The position numbers and the translations under genes are program-made. The notes under the pieces were generated by a model that was given only the letters and a program-made list of their open reading frames with translations, was not told where the DNA came from and made no database searches. From Rhodopirellula sp. (GTDB taxonomy: Bacteria; Planctomycetota; Planctomycetia; Pirellulales; Pirellulaceae), in NCBI GenBank assembly GCA_002689655.1, contig NZHC01000015.1:1-64000 (forward strand): a DNA stretch of 64,000 nucleotides, read 5' to 3'. Below, piece by piece: positions 37,491 through 47,498 of this stretch (position 1 is the first letter of the stretch; each line of letters opens with the position of its first letter).

Positions 37491-39109
37491 ACTGTTTCAA
37501 GCTCCGTTTTTGATCCTCGAATCACTTTGGGTCCTGCAACCACTTTGGTTGCAATGCGATCCTGCAAGTTGGGTCGAAAGATGGTCAGCAGTAATAACGG
37601 CAGGAACCAGGCAATATAGAGACCACCACTTTCACCATGCCAAAACTGAGCCGCAACCATCAAGGCAGCTGAACCACTCAATATGGTTCCCAGATTTTTC
37701 TGAGCAGGCCAGATTGCAAAAAATGCGCTCAGAATTACGTAGGCAACAATGACCGGAAGACGCCAGAAAGGATTCCAGCCAAGAGCCCACAGTCCCTCAA
37801 GTGTCTCAGCGTCCCGCAAGGGACTTAGAACACCGTACATGTGCTGTAGATGGTCTGCCAAACTGGAGGATTCGTCAAACCATAACGCCAGCATTAAGAG
37901 CGCCAGCATGCAGGCGGTTCCGATGAGAAATTTTCTGACCCCACGCTTCCAATAAAAACTGATCCAAAGCGGTAGCAGGAAAAGCGGGTAGTAAACGAGA
38001 CCACCAGCGAGGCCGACGAACATCCCAGCAATCAGTGGCCGACGGTAGGTGAGTATGGCCCAAAGCAGAAATGCAGCAGGTAAAGCATGATCAACACGTC
38101 CTGTCATTTGTGCTGTGTAGGGAAGTATCAAGTAAAGCGTCGCGCAGCCAACTCCCGCACGGGTATTTCCAAAGTGTCGATTGCTGATGAGAATGATGGC
38201 GGAGACAATTCCCAAGTGTGCCAAAATTGCCAGTACCTTGGCAACGACTGCCAGCTGCTTTTCGCCTGCGGTTGGCTCTGGGCGAATGTCTGTTGGGAAT
38301 CCATCCAGCGGGTTGTTAATGGGCAGTGTTGGAATCGAGGGCAGCATTCGCATCATGGCGTACCCTGGTCCCAGTTCAGGGCCTTGTGTGTATTGTGTTT
38401 GCGGGTCACTGCGGACAACGTTTGCCATCATAAATACAAACAGGGAGATCCCAAGGAACATCAAACCACCCGCCGTCAGATTGGGGTCCAGCAGCGGGCG
38501 GCGACTCATGATCGGATCAAGCATCAGTCGCACTAGAATGAAGGCCTGAATGGTCAGCAGGTATAAAAAACCGATGCGTTGTAGTTCACTTGAGGTGAAG
38601 TCTTCGCTCGCGGCTGAATCAAGCTCAACGGGTCCACCCTCTATGGTTTCGGGATTGATGCCGGAACTCGCTTCCACCAACTTAGTCGTTGGATCTGACA
38701 CCTCTTCTTGGATGACGAAGGTTTCATCTTCTGAGACGACAGATGGTGTGTTTTTGAGAGCGGTCAGGCTATTCGCGATGGATTCACCCTGGACCGGGCC
38801 ACGGGGCGAAAGTGCGTACATCGGCAAGGGTTGGACTAGGGTCAGGAATTTTTCAACCAGTGACTTGGTCTGGACGCCGGACTGCAGAGCAATCTGTTGG
38901 CTTCGGTTGGCCCGCTCTTCCTGCTCCAATTGTCTTCCCTCGTAGACTACTAACAGTCCTGGTGCCAGCAGGATCAGAAGAACCAGGTCCAGATTGCGAA
39001 TACTCCAGAAGCGATGGAATACGAAGTACAGTCCAATCGTCAAGAACGACGAAAGGTAGACCCAAGTCGCAGGTTGAGGACGCTCGTAATTTAGAAGAAT
39101 CTCGCCCAT
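37487..39109 (-). CDS. Polytopic membrane protein, GT87/DUF2029-like
   Basis: This is a protein of about 540 residues with roughly ten membrane segments and a long soluble loop near 90-180. The text GMFVGLAGGLVYYPLFLLPL, LPYTAQMTGRVDHALPAAFL and DVRIV-like spacing resemble polyprenyl-phosphate-mannose-dependent glycosyltransferases (GT87/DUF2029), which build glycans on the outer face of the membrane. The frame is open to 39451, but the extra 114 residues are basic, contain Cys and look untranslated, so I chose the ATG at 39109. It overlaps the MutS-like gene by 4 bp (ATGA), so the two are translationally coupled. The family call is tentative. Confidence 0.6.
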   Translation of the reverse strand: MGEILLNYERPQPATWVYLSSFLTIGLYFVFHRFWSIRNLDLVLLILLAPGLLVVYEGRQLEQEERANRSQQIALQSGVQTKSLVEKFLTLVQPLPMYALSPRGPVQGESIANSLTALKNTPSVVSEDETFVIQEEVSDPTTKLVEASSGINPETIEGGPVELDSAASEDFTSSELQRIGFLYLLTIQAFILVRLMLDPIMSRRPLLDPNLTAGGLMFLGISLFVFMMANVVRSDPQTQYTQGPELGPGYAMMRMLPSIPTLPINNPLDGFPTDIRPEPTAGEKQLAVVAKVLAILAHLGIVSAIILISNRHFGNTRAGVGCATLYLILPYTAQMTGRVDHALPAAFLLWAILTYRRPLIAGMFVGLAGGLVYYPLFLLPLWISFYWKRGVRKFLIGTACMLALLMLALWFDESSSLADHLQHMYGVLSPLRDAETLEGLWALGWNPFWRLPVIVAYVILSAFFAIWPAQKNLGTILSGSAALMVAAQFWHGESGGLYIAWFLPLLLLTIFRPNLQDRIATKVVAGPKVIRGSKTELETV

Positions 39110-39716
39110 GAGAATCAAAGCAGAGCCTGAGTCGGCAGATACTAAAGTGCTTTTACTAGCTTGTTGCGGAAAAGAAAATCTCCTACAGCATATCGAATCG
39201 ATTGGGGCTGAGAAGCGTGTCAAACGGGTCTTGTACTGCTGAAAAGGTGATATAGAGGCCCAAATGGCATGATTCGTTCCCCTTTGCAGGGCAGTTGGGT
39301 TTATGAAACAGGCTTGCGCCCTCTCACACGCTGTGGCCAGGTTCTGACATGCTGGCCTTTTGGGAACAGTCGATTTTGCGGCTTCGCGTGCTTGGTGAGC
39401 AGTCTTTGGAGTCGAGTTGAAGTCACCATGAGGATCAATTTCGGTGCTCAATTTCCATCCTGACTGGGGCTGATGGGGGTGCTACCCGGAGCGGGAATGA
39501 TCTTGCTGCCAAGAAAAAGATCCGTCTTCCAGTGACTTCTCAGGGTACCGAGTTCGTGGCCGGGACGAGGTTTGAAATTGGGCTTCTGGTTGGCGAGCCA
39601 CGTGTCATTTTTGTTCGATGATTTCTCGGGGATCGGACTCAGACTGAACCTTTTGGGGAGGAAGCGTTACTATAGGGGCGTGCAGAGCAAATTTTTTTAC
39701 ATAGGAGTCGTATCTC
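39110..39716. other. Intergenic region, ~600 bp, no recognised gene
   Basis: It lies between the minus-strand membrane protein and the plus-strand aminotransferase. Minus-strand bases 39110-39451 are open in the frame of the membrane protein but read as a low-quality extension. On the plus strand, AGGAG at 39703-39707 is a strong ribosome-binding site 9 bp before the GTG start of the aminotransferase. I see no RNA gene or repeat. Confidence 0.4.
39703..39707 (+). promoter_or_regulatory. Shine-Dalgarno site deciding a GTG start
   Basis: AGGAG lies 9 bases upstream of GTG at 39717. It supports that unusual start over the alternatives in frame. Confidence 0.65.
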
Positions 39717-41147
39717 GTGGGACAGCCTTCGGAGTCATCTGGTTCATCACATCCAACCTCGGTTGCAGCAGATTTGCGCGCCGATTCAAGAATCGTAGAG
39801 GCACGCCGTTTGATCACTGAGGCTGTGGCCGACCACAGTCGCGGGATTCAGGATGTTCGAGCTGCGAATCCGGATTTGTCAGGAGCTTATGAGCAATTAT
39901 TGTCTCGCTTAACTGATACCCGAGGCGGACCACCGTTCTGGCCCTACCTTTCCTCGGGTCTCGGTCACGGACCCTATGTTGAGTTGGCCGATGGCAGCGT
40001 CAAACTTGATTTTATTGGCGGGATCGGTGTTCATGGTGCTGGTCATAGCCATGAAGCGATGATCGATGCAGCGATTGATGCGGCGTTGGAAGACACGGTC
40101 ATGCAAGGCAACCTGCAACAACATCCACCCAGTATCAAAATGTCAGAGCGTTTGCTCCAAATGGCGAGGGCCGGGGGAGCCAAAATCGACCATTGCCTGT
40201 TGTCGACCAGCGGTGCGATGGCAAATGAAAATGCATTGAAGATAGCACTGCACCACAAGTCTCCAGCTGACCGCATCATTGCGTTTGACAATGCTTTCGC
40301 TGGGCGGTCATTGGCGATGGCGGCATTGACTGATCGCCCCAATTATCGAATGGGATTACCTTTGGCGCTTAATGTCGACTACCTGCCTTTTAGGGACGCT
40401 TCCAATCCTGAACGCAGCTTGCGCTGGGCAGTTGATGAGCTGCATCGACTGCTGAATCGTCATCCCGGTAGGTATGCAGCATTCTGGGCAGAGCCCATTG
40501 CTGGTGAGGGTGGGTACTATCCTGGCAGCCATGATTTTTTCAAGGCGCTCTGCGAACCACTCCGTGAGGCGGGTGTACCAATCATCTTTGATGAAGTGCA
40601 GTCATTTTCACGCACATCCAAACCGTACGCCTTTCAGCATTATGGTCTGGATGAATTTGCTGATATTGTCACCGTCGGAAAGGTCACACAGGTCTGCGCT
40701 ACGCTGTATGGCGAAGCGTTCAAACCCATGGGACCCATTCTGAGTCAGACATTCACTGGTTCTTCATCCTCAATCGCTACCGGGTTGAAAATGTTGGATC
40801 TGTTGGACTCTGGTGAGTGCTTTGGCAGTCGAGGCCAGAATGAAGTCAGGCATCAGTACTTTGCCGAAAAACTCTCTTCGCTTGCCGAAAAGTATCCAGC
40901 ATTGATCCGCGGTCCCTTTGGCGAAGGAATGATGATTGCATTTACCCCCGGTGATGGCAGTGCAGAGCAAGCGAAACAGCTGATGACGACGATGTACGAA
41001 CTGGGCTTGCTGGGATTTGTGTGTGGCTCCGATCCGACACGTATCCGTTTTCTACCTCCTCCGGCAACGACAACGGTGGAGCACATTGATGCAGCGGTCG
41101 TGCTGTTGGAAAAGTCTTTGATCAAATTTTCAGAGCAGGTCGGGTAA
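39717..41147 (+). CDS. Class III PLP-dependent aminotransferase
   Basis: This is a 476-residue fold-type I aminotransferase with a GTG start. The PLP lysine is Lys322 (TVGKVTQ), the ring-stacking Asp292 is in IIFDEVQS, and TSGAMANENALKIA binds the phosphate. The wording around the lysine (GKVTQVCA) and IFDEVQSFSRTSKPYAFQHYG is closer to lysine 6-aminotransferases than to AstC. The gene lies 11 bp upstream of astA, the first enzyme of the AST arginine pathway, so a succinylornithine transaminase role is possible; the sequence leans the other way. The pair is co-transcribed. Confidence 0.8.
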   Translation: MGQPSESSGSSHPTSVAADLRADSRIVEARRLITEAVADHSRGIQDVRAANPDLSGAYEQLLSRLTDTRGGPPFWPYLSSGLGHGPYVELADGSVKLDFIGGIGVHGAGHSHEAMIDAAIDAALEDTVMQGNLQQHPPSIKMSERLLQMARAGGAKIDHCLLSTSGAMANENALKIALHHKSPADRIIAFDNAFAGRSLAMAALTDRPNYRMGLPLALNVDYLPFRDASNPERSLRWAVDELHRLLNRHPGRYAAFWAEPIAGEGGYYPGSHDFFKALCEPLREAGVPIIFDEVQSFSRTSKPYAFQHYGLDEFADIVTVGKVTQVCATLYGEAFKPMGPILSQTFTGSSSSIATGLKMLDLLDSGECFGSRGQNEVRHQYFAEKLSSLAEKYPALIRGPFGEGMMIAFTPGDGSAEQAKQLMTTMYELGLLGFVCGSDPTRIRFLPPPATTTVEHIDAAVVLLEKSLIKFSEQVG

Positions 41148-41158
41148 GGATTCAAATC

Positions 41159-42190
41159 ATGTGGACTGTTCGCTCGGTGCGCATCGACGACATTGACGCA
41201 CTTTTTCAACTTGCTCAGTCTGCAACCAAGGGACTGACATCGTTGCAATTGGATCGAGCGAGACTACTCGATCGCGTCGAGCAATCGACCTTTGCTTTCA
41301 GTCGCACAGGGATTTCTCCTCGAGGAGAACCCTATGTGCTGGTGTTGGTGAATACTGAGTCCGGTGAACTGGTTGGTACTTCGACGGTTTATGCCAAGAC
41401 AGGTGGGTATCAGCCACTTTATGCTTATCGTCGCGTTGAGTCGGAGCACGAAAGTGAGTTGCTTGGTGTTCGCCAGCACCGAGTGCGTTTGGACTTGGAG
41501 CGGATTCACGATGGCCCCACTGAGATCGGCAGCCTGTTTCTTCGCGGAATTTATCGCGGCGAGGGACGCGGACGCTGGTTGTCAATTGCCCGTTTTGCTT
41601 TGATTTCCATGTTGCCTCACCGATTCGCGGATCGGGTAATCGCGGAGATGAGAGGGAGAGCCAATCCGGACGGAAGTGTTCCCTTTTGGGATGCTGTTGC
41701 GGGAAGATTCATTCCGGTGGACTTTGCAACGGCAGATGCCATGTCAACAGTCTCAAAGCAGTTTATCGAAGAGATGATGCCTCAACATCCGATCTATGTT
41801 GAGCTTCTCGAACAGGATGTTCGTGACGGTATCGGGAAGGTTCACAAGGAAACAGAGCCGGCAGTGGCTATGCTCAAGGCTGAAGGGTTCACCGGCACCG
41901 ATCTGTTTGACATCTTCGATGCTGGCCCCGTAATCAGTGCCGAAACACGATCGATTCATGCCGTGAAAAGGACGCGGTCTGTCATCGTTGGCGGTGTGGT
42001 CAATCAACACATCGGCCACACGACACGAGCGATGGTTGCAAGCACAAAAGAGGGTTTTACGAGTGTCTTGACAGAAATACAGGTCAAGGGCGATACCATT
42101 CATCTGGCTTCCAGCGATGCCAAGCAGTTGCGGGTTGAGACCGGTTCATCCTGTGTTGTGATGACGCTGAGGCCTGAGCAGGAAAACTGA
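41159..42190 (+). CDS. astA: Arginine N-succinyltransferase AstA
   Basis: This is a 343-residue AstA-type acyltransferase, which transfers succinyl from succinyl-CoA to arginine in the AST catabolic pathway. Family features are RSVRIDDIDALFQLA at the start, EIGSLFLRGIYRGEGRGRWLSIARF, FWDAVAGRFIPVDFATAD and the EGF(T)-rich tail. Length matches the family. astB, astD and astE are not adjacent, and the upstream aminotransferase is not clearly AstC, so the full pathway is not shown here. Confidence 0.85.
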   Translation: MWTVRSVRIDDIDALFQLAQSATKGLTSLQLDRARLLDRVEQSTFAFSRTGISPRGEPYVLVLVNTESGELVGTSTVYAKTGGYQPLYAYRRVESEHESELLGVRQHRVRLDLERIHDGPTEIGSLFLRGIYRGEGRGRWLSIARFALISMLPHRFADRVIAEMRGRANPDGSVPFWDAVAGRFIPVDFATADAMSTVSKQFIEEMMPQHPIYVELLEQDVRDGIGKVHKETEPAVAMLKAEGFTGTDLFDIFDAGPVISAETRSIHAVKRTRSVIVGGVVNQHIGHTTRAMVASTKEGFTSVLTEIQVKGDTIHLASSDAKQLRVETGSSCVVMTLRPEQEN

Positions 42191-42240
42191 GCAAGCAGTT
42201 GGACAGAGCTGTGTAGGGAGCAAGGCATGACGCAAGGAAC

Positions 42241-43088
42241 ATGGTGGTCGCGTCCTCTGAATCAATGAGTCAGGTGCCTAAGGATTCGGATAGCCATGGG
42301 GAAACCGATGAGCAGAAGGAGGAAGACACCTCCTTTTGTGTTGTAACAGCGGTGGTCAGTGCACTCGCATATCGTGCTTGCACGACAGTCGAACATTGAC
42401 GAGGAGTGGCGACTCTCTGTATGCAGTTTGTTGATGGGCTATTTGGCGTCAGGGATATCGATCTTCTGGAAATTGCCATTTTATTACCTGACGGCGGGGA
42501 AATCGGGTTTGCAGATGACTTGCTGCTGAAACCCGATCGATTGTCGAGCGAAGAATGGGCTTCGATTTAGCAAGATGAGCGAATTGGTCTCGAAATCATT
42601 GCATCCACATTCAACCGAAGCGAATTTTTCGAAATCATACGAACGGATCGAGCAGACTAACGGAGTGAATCCACTGATTCTCCTTTACCGAAGTGGAATG
42701 ATCTTCCACTGAATGCTCGGTTGCTAAGATTGTCAGGTGCTGATGATGCGATGATTACCAAGCCAAGGTACCGTTCAGGCCGGTCAAAGAGTGAAGTACT
42801 TGCGGAATTGGAGAATTTGTGCCGCGGCCCAGTTGGATCCGGTACCGGTTGAGCATCTTCTTCACTCTATGAAAATGAAAATATGGATCGTAATAATTTC
42901 CGATGCGATTCTCCACCCGACCATCCTGCGATCGCCTTGGTATCCAAGCGGAGAAGATTACCGACGCAAGGGAAGTCCCGGAAATTCCAGAGCTTGCGGG
43001 GAATTTCGTCAGCACTGCCAGACAACAAGAAAGTGAAGGAATTGCTACTGCCACCGAAAGGACTCAAGCAGATCCCAATCGAAGGTAA
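42241..43088 (+). pseudogene. Decayed HD-GYP (and Hpt-like) response-regulator gene
   Basis: One plus-strand frame reads through a recognisable HD-GYP domain with three internal stops (TGA 42397-42399, TAG 42568-42570, TAA 42658-42660). The text RACTTVEH, EIAILLPDGGEIGFADDLL, LKPDRLSSEEW, ERIGLEIIASTF, DLPLNARLLRLSGADDAM and SKSEVLAELENLC matches HD-GYP phosphodiesterases, normally LLHDIGKIG. The metal histidine is now Pro. A one-base frameshift near 42815 shifts the Cys-to-QLDPVPVEH segment into another frame, and a third frame ending at 43088 looks like a helical Hpt-like tail. The receiver domain is not visible. It is not functional. Confidence 0.75.
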
Positions 43089-43251
43089 CTTGCATCAATA
43101 GCCTTGCTCAGAAATGTTGAATCACTTCTGGAATTTTGTTGAGCGACGCACATTACAACGTTGTTGCAATCAAGGAAATTCCTACGTGAAGACAATTTCG
43201 CCTTGTAGGTTGCTTGAAAAATAAACTATGCCTTCCCAAAATTAAGGCGTG

Positions 43252-44709
43252 CTATCCATTGCCTTGAGTTGGGGATGTCACCGCTTGGTGTCGCTGATGT
43301 TGGCGTCGGATGTAGGGAAATGTCAGAACGAAACATGCAATAGCAAGGCCAAGGGTACCGGGGGGAGTGAGGCTCATGGATTGCTGTTTGGTATCTGCGT
43401 TTGGTGCTTGCTTGTCATCACTCGTTGTCCGAGTTCCACTCGGATTGCTGTCCACAGAAATACTGTCAGTGGAAGTGCGGTTCCCGTTTGTTGCTTGGAA
43501 ATCAGTTCCTGATAAAATGGTAGAGGCGATAGCTCGGTGTCGTGCCAATGGAATTCCCCATTGAGCACTGCTCTGCGCAAATGCAGTGCTGGTTTCCGTG
43601 TTTGTAGGGTGGTCATGCTCAGAATGAACCAGCGAAACCAATATTGCCGTCGGCTTTGCAATAGATGTGGGGTTGTCGTTGTGCTTTTCGGATTTAGTTT
43701 TGACACTACCGTCACTTACTGCTTGCCCTGGGACGCTGCTGCTTGGCTCTGGTGCCTCTCGGGAAATTGCCAGTGTATGTAGTAATCCATCGAGATTATC
43801 GAGTTGTTGTTGAATGCTCTCTGTTGGTAACTCAGGTGTCATGTGATCGTTCGGAACCAACTGGTTTTGTGATGCTTCCTGTAACGTACTTATAGCCGGG
43901 CGTGTACGTACTAAATCCGTTTGAGTGTCTGCTGTTGTTGAGGTTCGGTGCAGTTGGTCAGATGTGGTGAGTCCGATCAGTGACGAACCGTCCGTAGTTT
44001 CAATTTCTGCACTAATTGTTTTCGCTGTGTTTGCCACCGTTGGACTTGTATTGAGTGATTGCGGGACGGATGTTGGGAATTGCTCACTTGCGTTTTGGGT
44101 CAGCACCGAATTAGTCAGAGATGCGATGGAGAATACAGGATCACGCAAGGATTTTGGTTCGCCAATGGAGATCCCGGTGGGCGTTTTGAGAGGTTGTGGA
44201 TTGGCATCTGAAATTGAGTTCACGTTGAATGCCGATGCTTCCACTAGCAGTCCGTTTTCAGGAAAATCACGGTAAAGCAGCGTTTCGTTCAGCAAACTTT
44301 GCCCCTCCAATGCAGGCCATGTGATGGATAGGCTGGAAGCCAATTCACCATGTTGGATACCCGTTTCGGTACGCCAGGTTTGAGAACGTGTGGGCCGAGC
44401 ATGTGAGAAATGATGAGAATGCGTTGATGGTTGATCTGAGCGACCGCTTGGGTGTTTCGGTTGGTTGTCTGGGTGATTCACTGGTGCAGGATCATTTGTT
44501 CCGTTGTGATGAGTGAAACGCTCTGGAAATCGATTGCCGAGATACGCAGATTCTCGACTGTGTTGATGTGACTGCTCTGCCATATCAGGAGGTATGCTAC
44601 TGTTGTTTGTCGCCATGAGGTTCATTCCGCTCATGGCTAGACGTTGTTCCAGTATTTCAATGCGGAAAATTCGATTCCGCTGTACACGGCGAGGGCGGTG
44701 GTGAATCAT
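43252..44709 (-). CDS. LEPR-XLL-like membrane protein of sigma/kinase operon
   Basis: This is a 485-residue protein. The N-terminus has IEILEQRLAMSG at about residues 17-28, which matches the planctomycete LEPR-XLL-type N-terminal motif. The middle (about 40-440) is rich in Ser, Thr, Asn and Gln and likely disordered and surface-exposed. A membrane segment (TLGLAIACFVLTFPYI) and a short basic tail end the protein. It overlaps the kinase gene by ATGA, so it is the third gene of a translationally coupled operon with the ECF sigma factor and Ser/Thr kinase. It may be an effector or substrate of that system; function unknown. Confidence 0.7.
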   Translation of the reverse strand: MIHHRPRRVQRNRIFRIEILEQRLAMSGMNLMATNNSSIPPDMAEQSHQHSRESAYLGNRFPERFTHHNGTNDPAPVNHPDNQPKHPSGRSDQPSTHSHHFSHARPTRSQTWRTETGIQHGELASSLSITWPALEGQSLLNETLLYRDFPENGLLVEASAFNVNSISDANPQPLKTPTGISIGEPKSLRDPVFSIASLTNSVLTQNASEQFPTSVPQSLNTSPTVANTAKTISAEIETTDGSSLIGLTTSDQLHRTSTTADTQTDLVRTRPAISTLQEASQNQLVPNDHMTPELPTESIQQQLDNLDGLLHTLAISREAPEPSSSVPGQAVSDGSVKTKSEKHNDNPTSIAKPTAILVSLVHSEHDHPTNTETSTAFAQSSAQWGIPLARHRAIASTILSGTDFQATNGNRTSTDSISVDSNPSGTRTTSDDKQAPNADTKQQSMSLTPPGTLGLAIACFVLTFPYIRRQHQRHQAVTSPTQGNG

Positions 44710-47498
44710 TGCTGTACCATCCTGCGAATCTTTGTGTCGTGTCTGAAGTTGCGAAATAACTCATCCTCCAGAATGGCAGGGTCGATTGCCACTCCGTGTT
44801 GTTTGGCCGAAGCGAACAACGAAGCAATATTGGTGGCAAATAATTCCTGCTGTTTACTTGCGGGTAACGCCTTCGCAATCTCTGCAATACTTTTGACTAC
44901 TGGGATCAGGTGTTCTGGTCTGGTTTTTGCCGCATGGCGGTATGAAGTCATCGTGTGCTTCGCTTCACTCCATTGCTTTTGTTCAATCTGATATCTGAGA
45001 AGTGCGGCATAAAGCTGCATCAAGTTGATTCCACTAGTTGCGTCACCTGGGTTGGTTTCAAGCAATTGGTGTTGAAACGCGATTGCATCGCGGTAGGCAT
45101 TCACAGCTTCTACACTTGAGTCGAGCGCAGCCAGCGGTGCCGCAAGATTGCTATACATGACAGCAAGGCGTTTTGAGGATGCAGGATCCTTTGGACTTCG
45201 TTTCAAGCAGGTCAGTTGCAGCTGAATTGCCTCTCGAGCAGCACGAATTGCTGAAGTGTATTGACCTTGTCGAAAGCGGGCACTCGCGATGTTGTTGAGG
45301 CTCGTCGCCAGATCGATTTGATAGCTGCTCACTGAAGGAGCAATTTCATGCACCTTTCGGTGGAGGTCGATCGCATGTGCGAATGCGTCGATTGCTTCGG
45401 ATATGCTGTTTTCAGTAAGTTTTGTTGCACCCAATGTGTTGTAGGTATTGGCAATTTCGCTGGATGCTTTGAGCTGGCTTGGTGCTGATTTATGGATGCG
45501 CAATTGGCAGTCAATCGCTTCTTCAAGAAGAGCGGTGGCGTGATCTGGTGCAGTATTGACTGTGATGGAACTCAAGCTTGTCAAAGCTGCTGCAAGTCCT
45601 CGGTTGGCTAGCACGTGGTCTTGATGCTCTTGAACGACCTTGGATAGACTGGCGATGGATTGGCGTAGTACCGTTTCTGCTTCCTTCGTGTCTCCCGAAT
45701 GAAGCATAAGCAAACCAAGGTTGTTTTGACTTAAAGCGAGATCGATGCGGTGCTTGACATCAGATGCTTCGACGATCAGGTTTTTCTGGAGCGTAATGGC
45801 ATGGTCGTAGCATCGCTTCGCAGCGTAGTTGTCACCGTTTGCAGCGTGCGCAAGGCCCATTTGATTCAGGTTGCGAGCGCGTCCTTTCAGTGCTGCGATT
45901 GAACCGGGCTGTTGACTCAGTAGCTCGCGGTATGATTGCTCAGAGTCGTTGAAGTGTGGAATTGCTGCTTGTGGAGATTCCAAATCGATAATGAGTGTTC
46001 CAATCCGACTTTGGGTCAGAGCAAGCTCGGAAAGCAATTGCCCATTTCCTTGTGACTCTTGTACAAAATCTCTGTAATGCTTGAGGGTGTTTCTGAGTAC
46101 AGCTTGTCTGACATGCTCTGTCCCCGGAATCGACGCAAGATCAGCGGACACTGCAAGTCCGAGTGTACCAACGGCTTCCTGCGCCTTTCGAAAGTTTCTG
46201 TCTGCTGTTTGCTTGCTGGATCGCAATTCATCGTTTTTATTTGCGATGATCACGAGAGCAGTCAGCATGCCCGCAATGCCAAATAGGAACGTAATCGACG
46301 TGGCCAGAACGATTTTCTGGTGCCGATTAGCCCATTGTTTCACCCGCCACGTTTTCGAAGGCAGTTTTGCCATGATGGAACGTTGCTCAAGAATGGCCTC
46401 AAGGTCATTCGCAAATTCCAATGCAGTTGAATACCGATCATCTTTGTTTTTTGCCATTGCTTTGTTCAGGACAACATCAATGGCTGCCGGTAACTCGGGT
46501 TTCAAACGTCGCGATCTGGGAATGGGAGAATTCGCGATTTCGCTCAGGACAGATGGACTATCCTCTCCGACAATAGCAGCGACACCCGTGAGCATCTCGT
46601 ACAGTGTTGCTCCCAAGGAATAGATATCGGTGCGGTGATCCACACACGCCATGTCACCTGCCGCTTGCTCGGGACTCATGTACCGCATCGTGCCAATTAC
46701 GTCGCCACTGACTGTCAGTGAGTGATGGTTTTGGCAGCGGGCAAGCCCGAAGTCAGTGACCCAGATTTTGCCGGCTTTATCCAAAATCAAATTCGAAGGT
46801 TTTATGTCGCGGTGAATGATGCCGCATTCGTGTGCGCAATGAAGCGCATCCGCGACCCGAGCAGCATGCGACAGAATATGGCGATAATCAAAATCTTGGT
46901 TCGGGTTCTCCGGATTTGCGATGACCGATTCGATGGTTTGACCATCGATGAATTGCATTGCGTAGTAGTGTATTCCTTTCTCTACACCAACGTTGAATAT
47001 TGAAACAATGTGGGCGTGTTGTAGCTGGGCAGCTGCATTGGATTCATTTTTGAATCGGGCAATTTGCCGTGAATCGAGCATCGATGCGATTGGTAGAATT
47101 TTCAGGGCCACGCGGCGATTTAATGCATTGTTTTTGGCCTCATAAACGATCCCCATCCCACCTCGGCCTACTTCGCCGATGATGGTGTACTCACCTAGTT
47201 GCAGTGAATGTACTTGCGCATCTAACTCGCCAGATACCAATGGCTCGAGTTCGCCGTGGTTTTGAAGACCGGGGGCAATGCCTCTCAGACTGTTGAGTTT
47301 CGTCAGGTAATTTCTTAGCGTAGTAGCAATGTCGGTGTTTTGTCGCAAGACAACACTGACATCGATTGGATCTCCTTCTTCAAGACCTCGAAGGTATTCG
47401 TCAAGGATGTCAGTTAATCGTTGCTGTTGAGTTGGGGACAGTTCTTCGAGTTGGTTGGAATCAGTCGATTCGTTAAAAGGTATTTGTTTAGCGATCAT
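44706..47498 (-). CDS. Transmembrane Ser/Thr protein kinase with TPR repeats
   Basis: This is a 930-residue Hanks-type kinase. Residues 103-370 are the kinase domain: GRGGMG loop at 111-116, VALKIL with Lys133, HRDIKPSN at 229-236 and DFGLARC at 249-255, all intact. One membrane segment follows near 393-416 (IVLATSITFLFGIAGMLTALVI). Residues about 450-900 are TPR-like helical repeats, presumably outside the membrane, sensing or binding a partner. It follows the ECF sigma gene with 11 bp of overlap and overlaps the LEPR-type gene by 4 bp. Probable sensor-signalling partner of the sigma factor. Confidence 0.93.
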   Translation of the reverse strand: MIAKQIPFNESTDSNQLEELSPTQQQRLTDILDEYLRGLEEGDPIDVSVVLRQNTDIATTLRNYLTKLNSLRGIAPGLQNHGELEPLVSGELDAQVHSLQLGEYTIIGEVGRGGMGIVYEAKNNALNRRVALKILPIASMLDSRQIARFKNESNAAAQLQHAHIVSIFNVGVEKGIHYYAMQFIDGQTIESVIANPENPNQDFDYRHILSHAARVADALHCAHECGIIHRDIKPSNLILDKAGKIWVTDFGLARCQNHHSLTVSGDVIGTMRYMSPEQAAGDMACVDHRTDIYSLGATLYEMLTGVAAIVGEDSPSVLSEIANSPIPRSRRLKPELPAAIDVVLNKAMAKNKDDRYSTALEFANDLEAILEQRSIMAKLPSKTWRVKQWANRHQKIVLATSITFLFGIAGMLTALVIIANKNDELRSSKQTADRNFRKAQEAVGTLGLAVSADLASIPGTEHVRQAVLRNTLKHYRDFVQESQGNGQLLSELALTQSRIGTLIIDLESPQAAIPHFNDSEQSYRELLSQQPGSIAALKGRARNLNQMGLAHAANGDNYAAKRCYDHAITLQKNLIVEASDVKHRIDLALSQNNLGLLMLHSGDTKEAETVLRQSIASLSKVVQEHQDHVLANRGLAAALTSLSSITVNTAPDHATALLEEAIDCQLRIHKSAPSQLKASSEIANTYNTLGATKLTENSISEAIDAFAHAIDLHRKVHEIAPSVSSYQIDLATSLNNIASARFRQGQYTSAIRAAREAIQLQLTCLKRSPKDPASSKRLAVMYSNLAAPLAALDSSVEAVNAYRDAIAFQHQLLETNPGDATSGINLMQLYAALLRYQIEQKQWSEAKHTMTSYRHAAKTRPEHLIPVVKSIAEIAKALPASKQQELFATNIASLFASAKQHGVAIDPAILEDELFRNFRHDTKIRRMVQQ

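Noticed and set aside
42270-42479. Small minus-strand frame in the astA/LEPR gap
   Set aside because: It overlaps the HD-GYP remnant on the other strand, which explains the sequence better.
43032-43088. Separate small gene at the end of the HD-GYP remnant
   Set aside because: Read as the decayed C-terminal tail of the same gene; no ribosome-binding site or start.
46081-46623. Plus-strand 180-codon frame inside the kinase gene
   Set aside because: Antisense shadow of the kinase-domain and linker codons; no motif.
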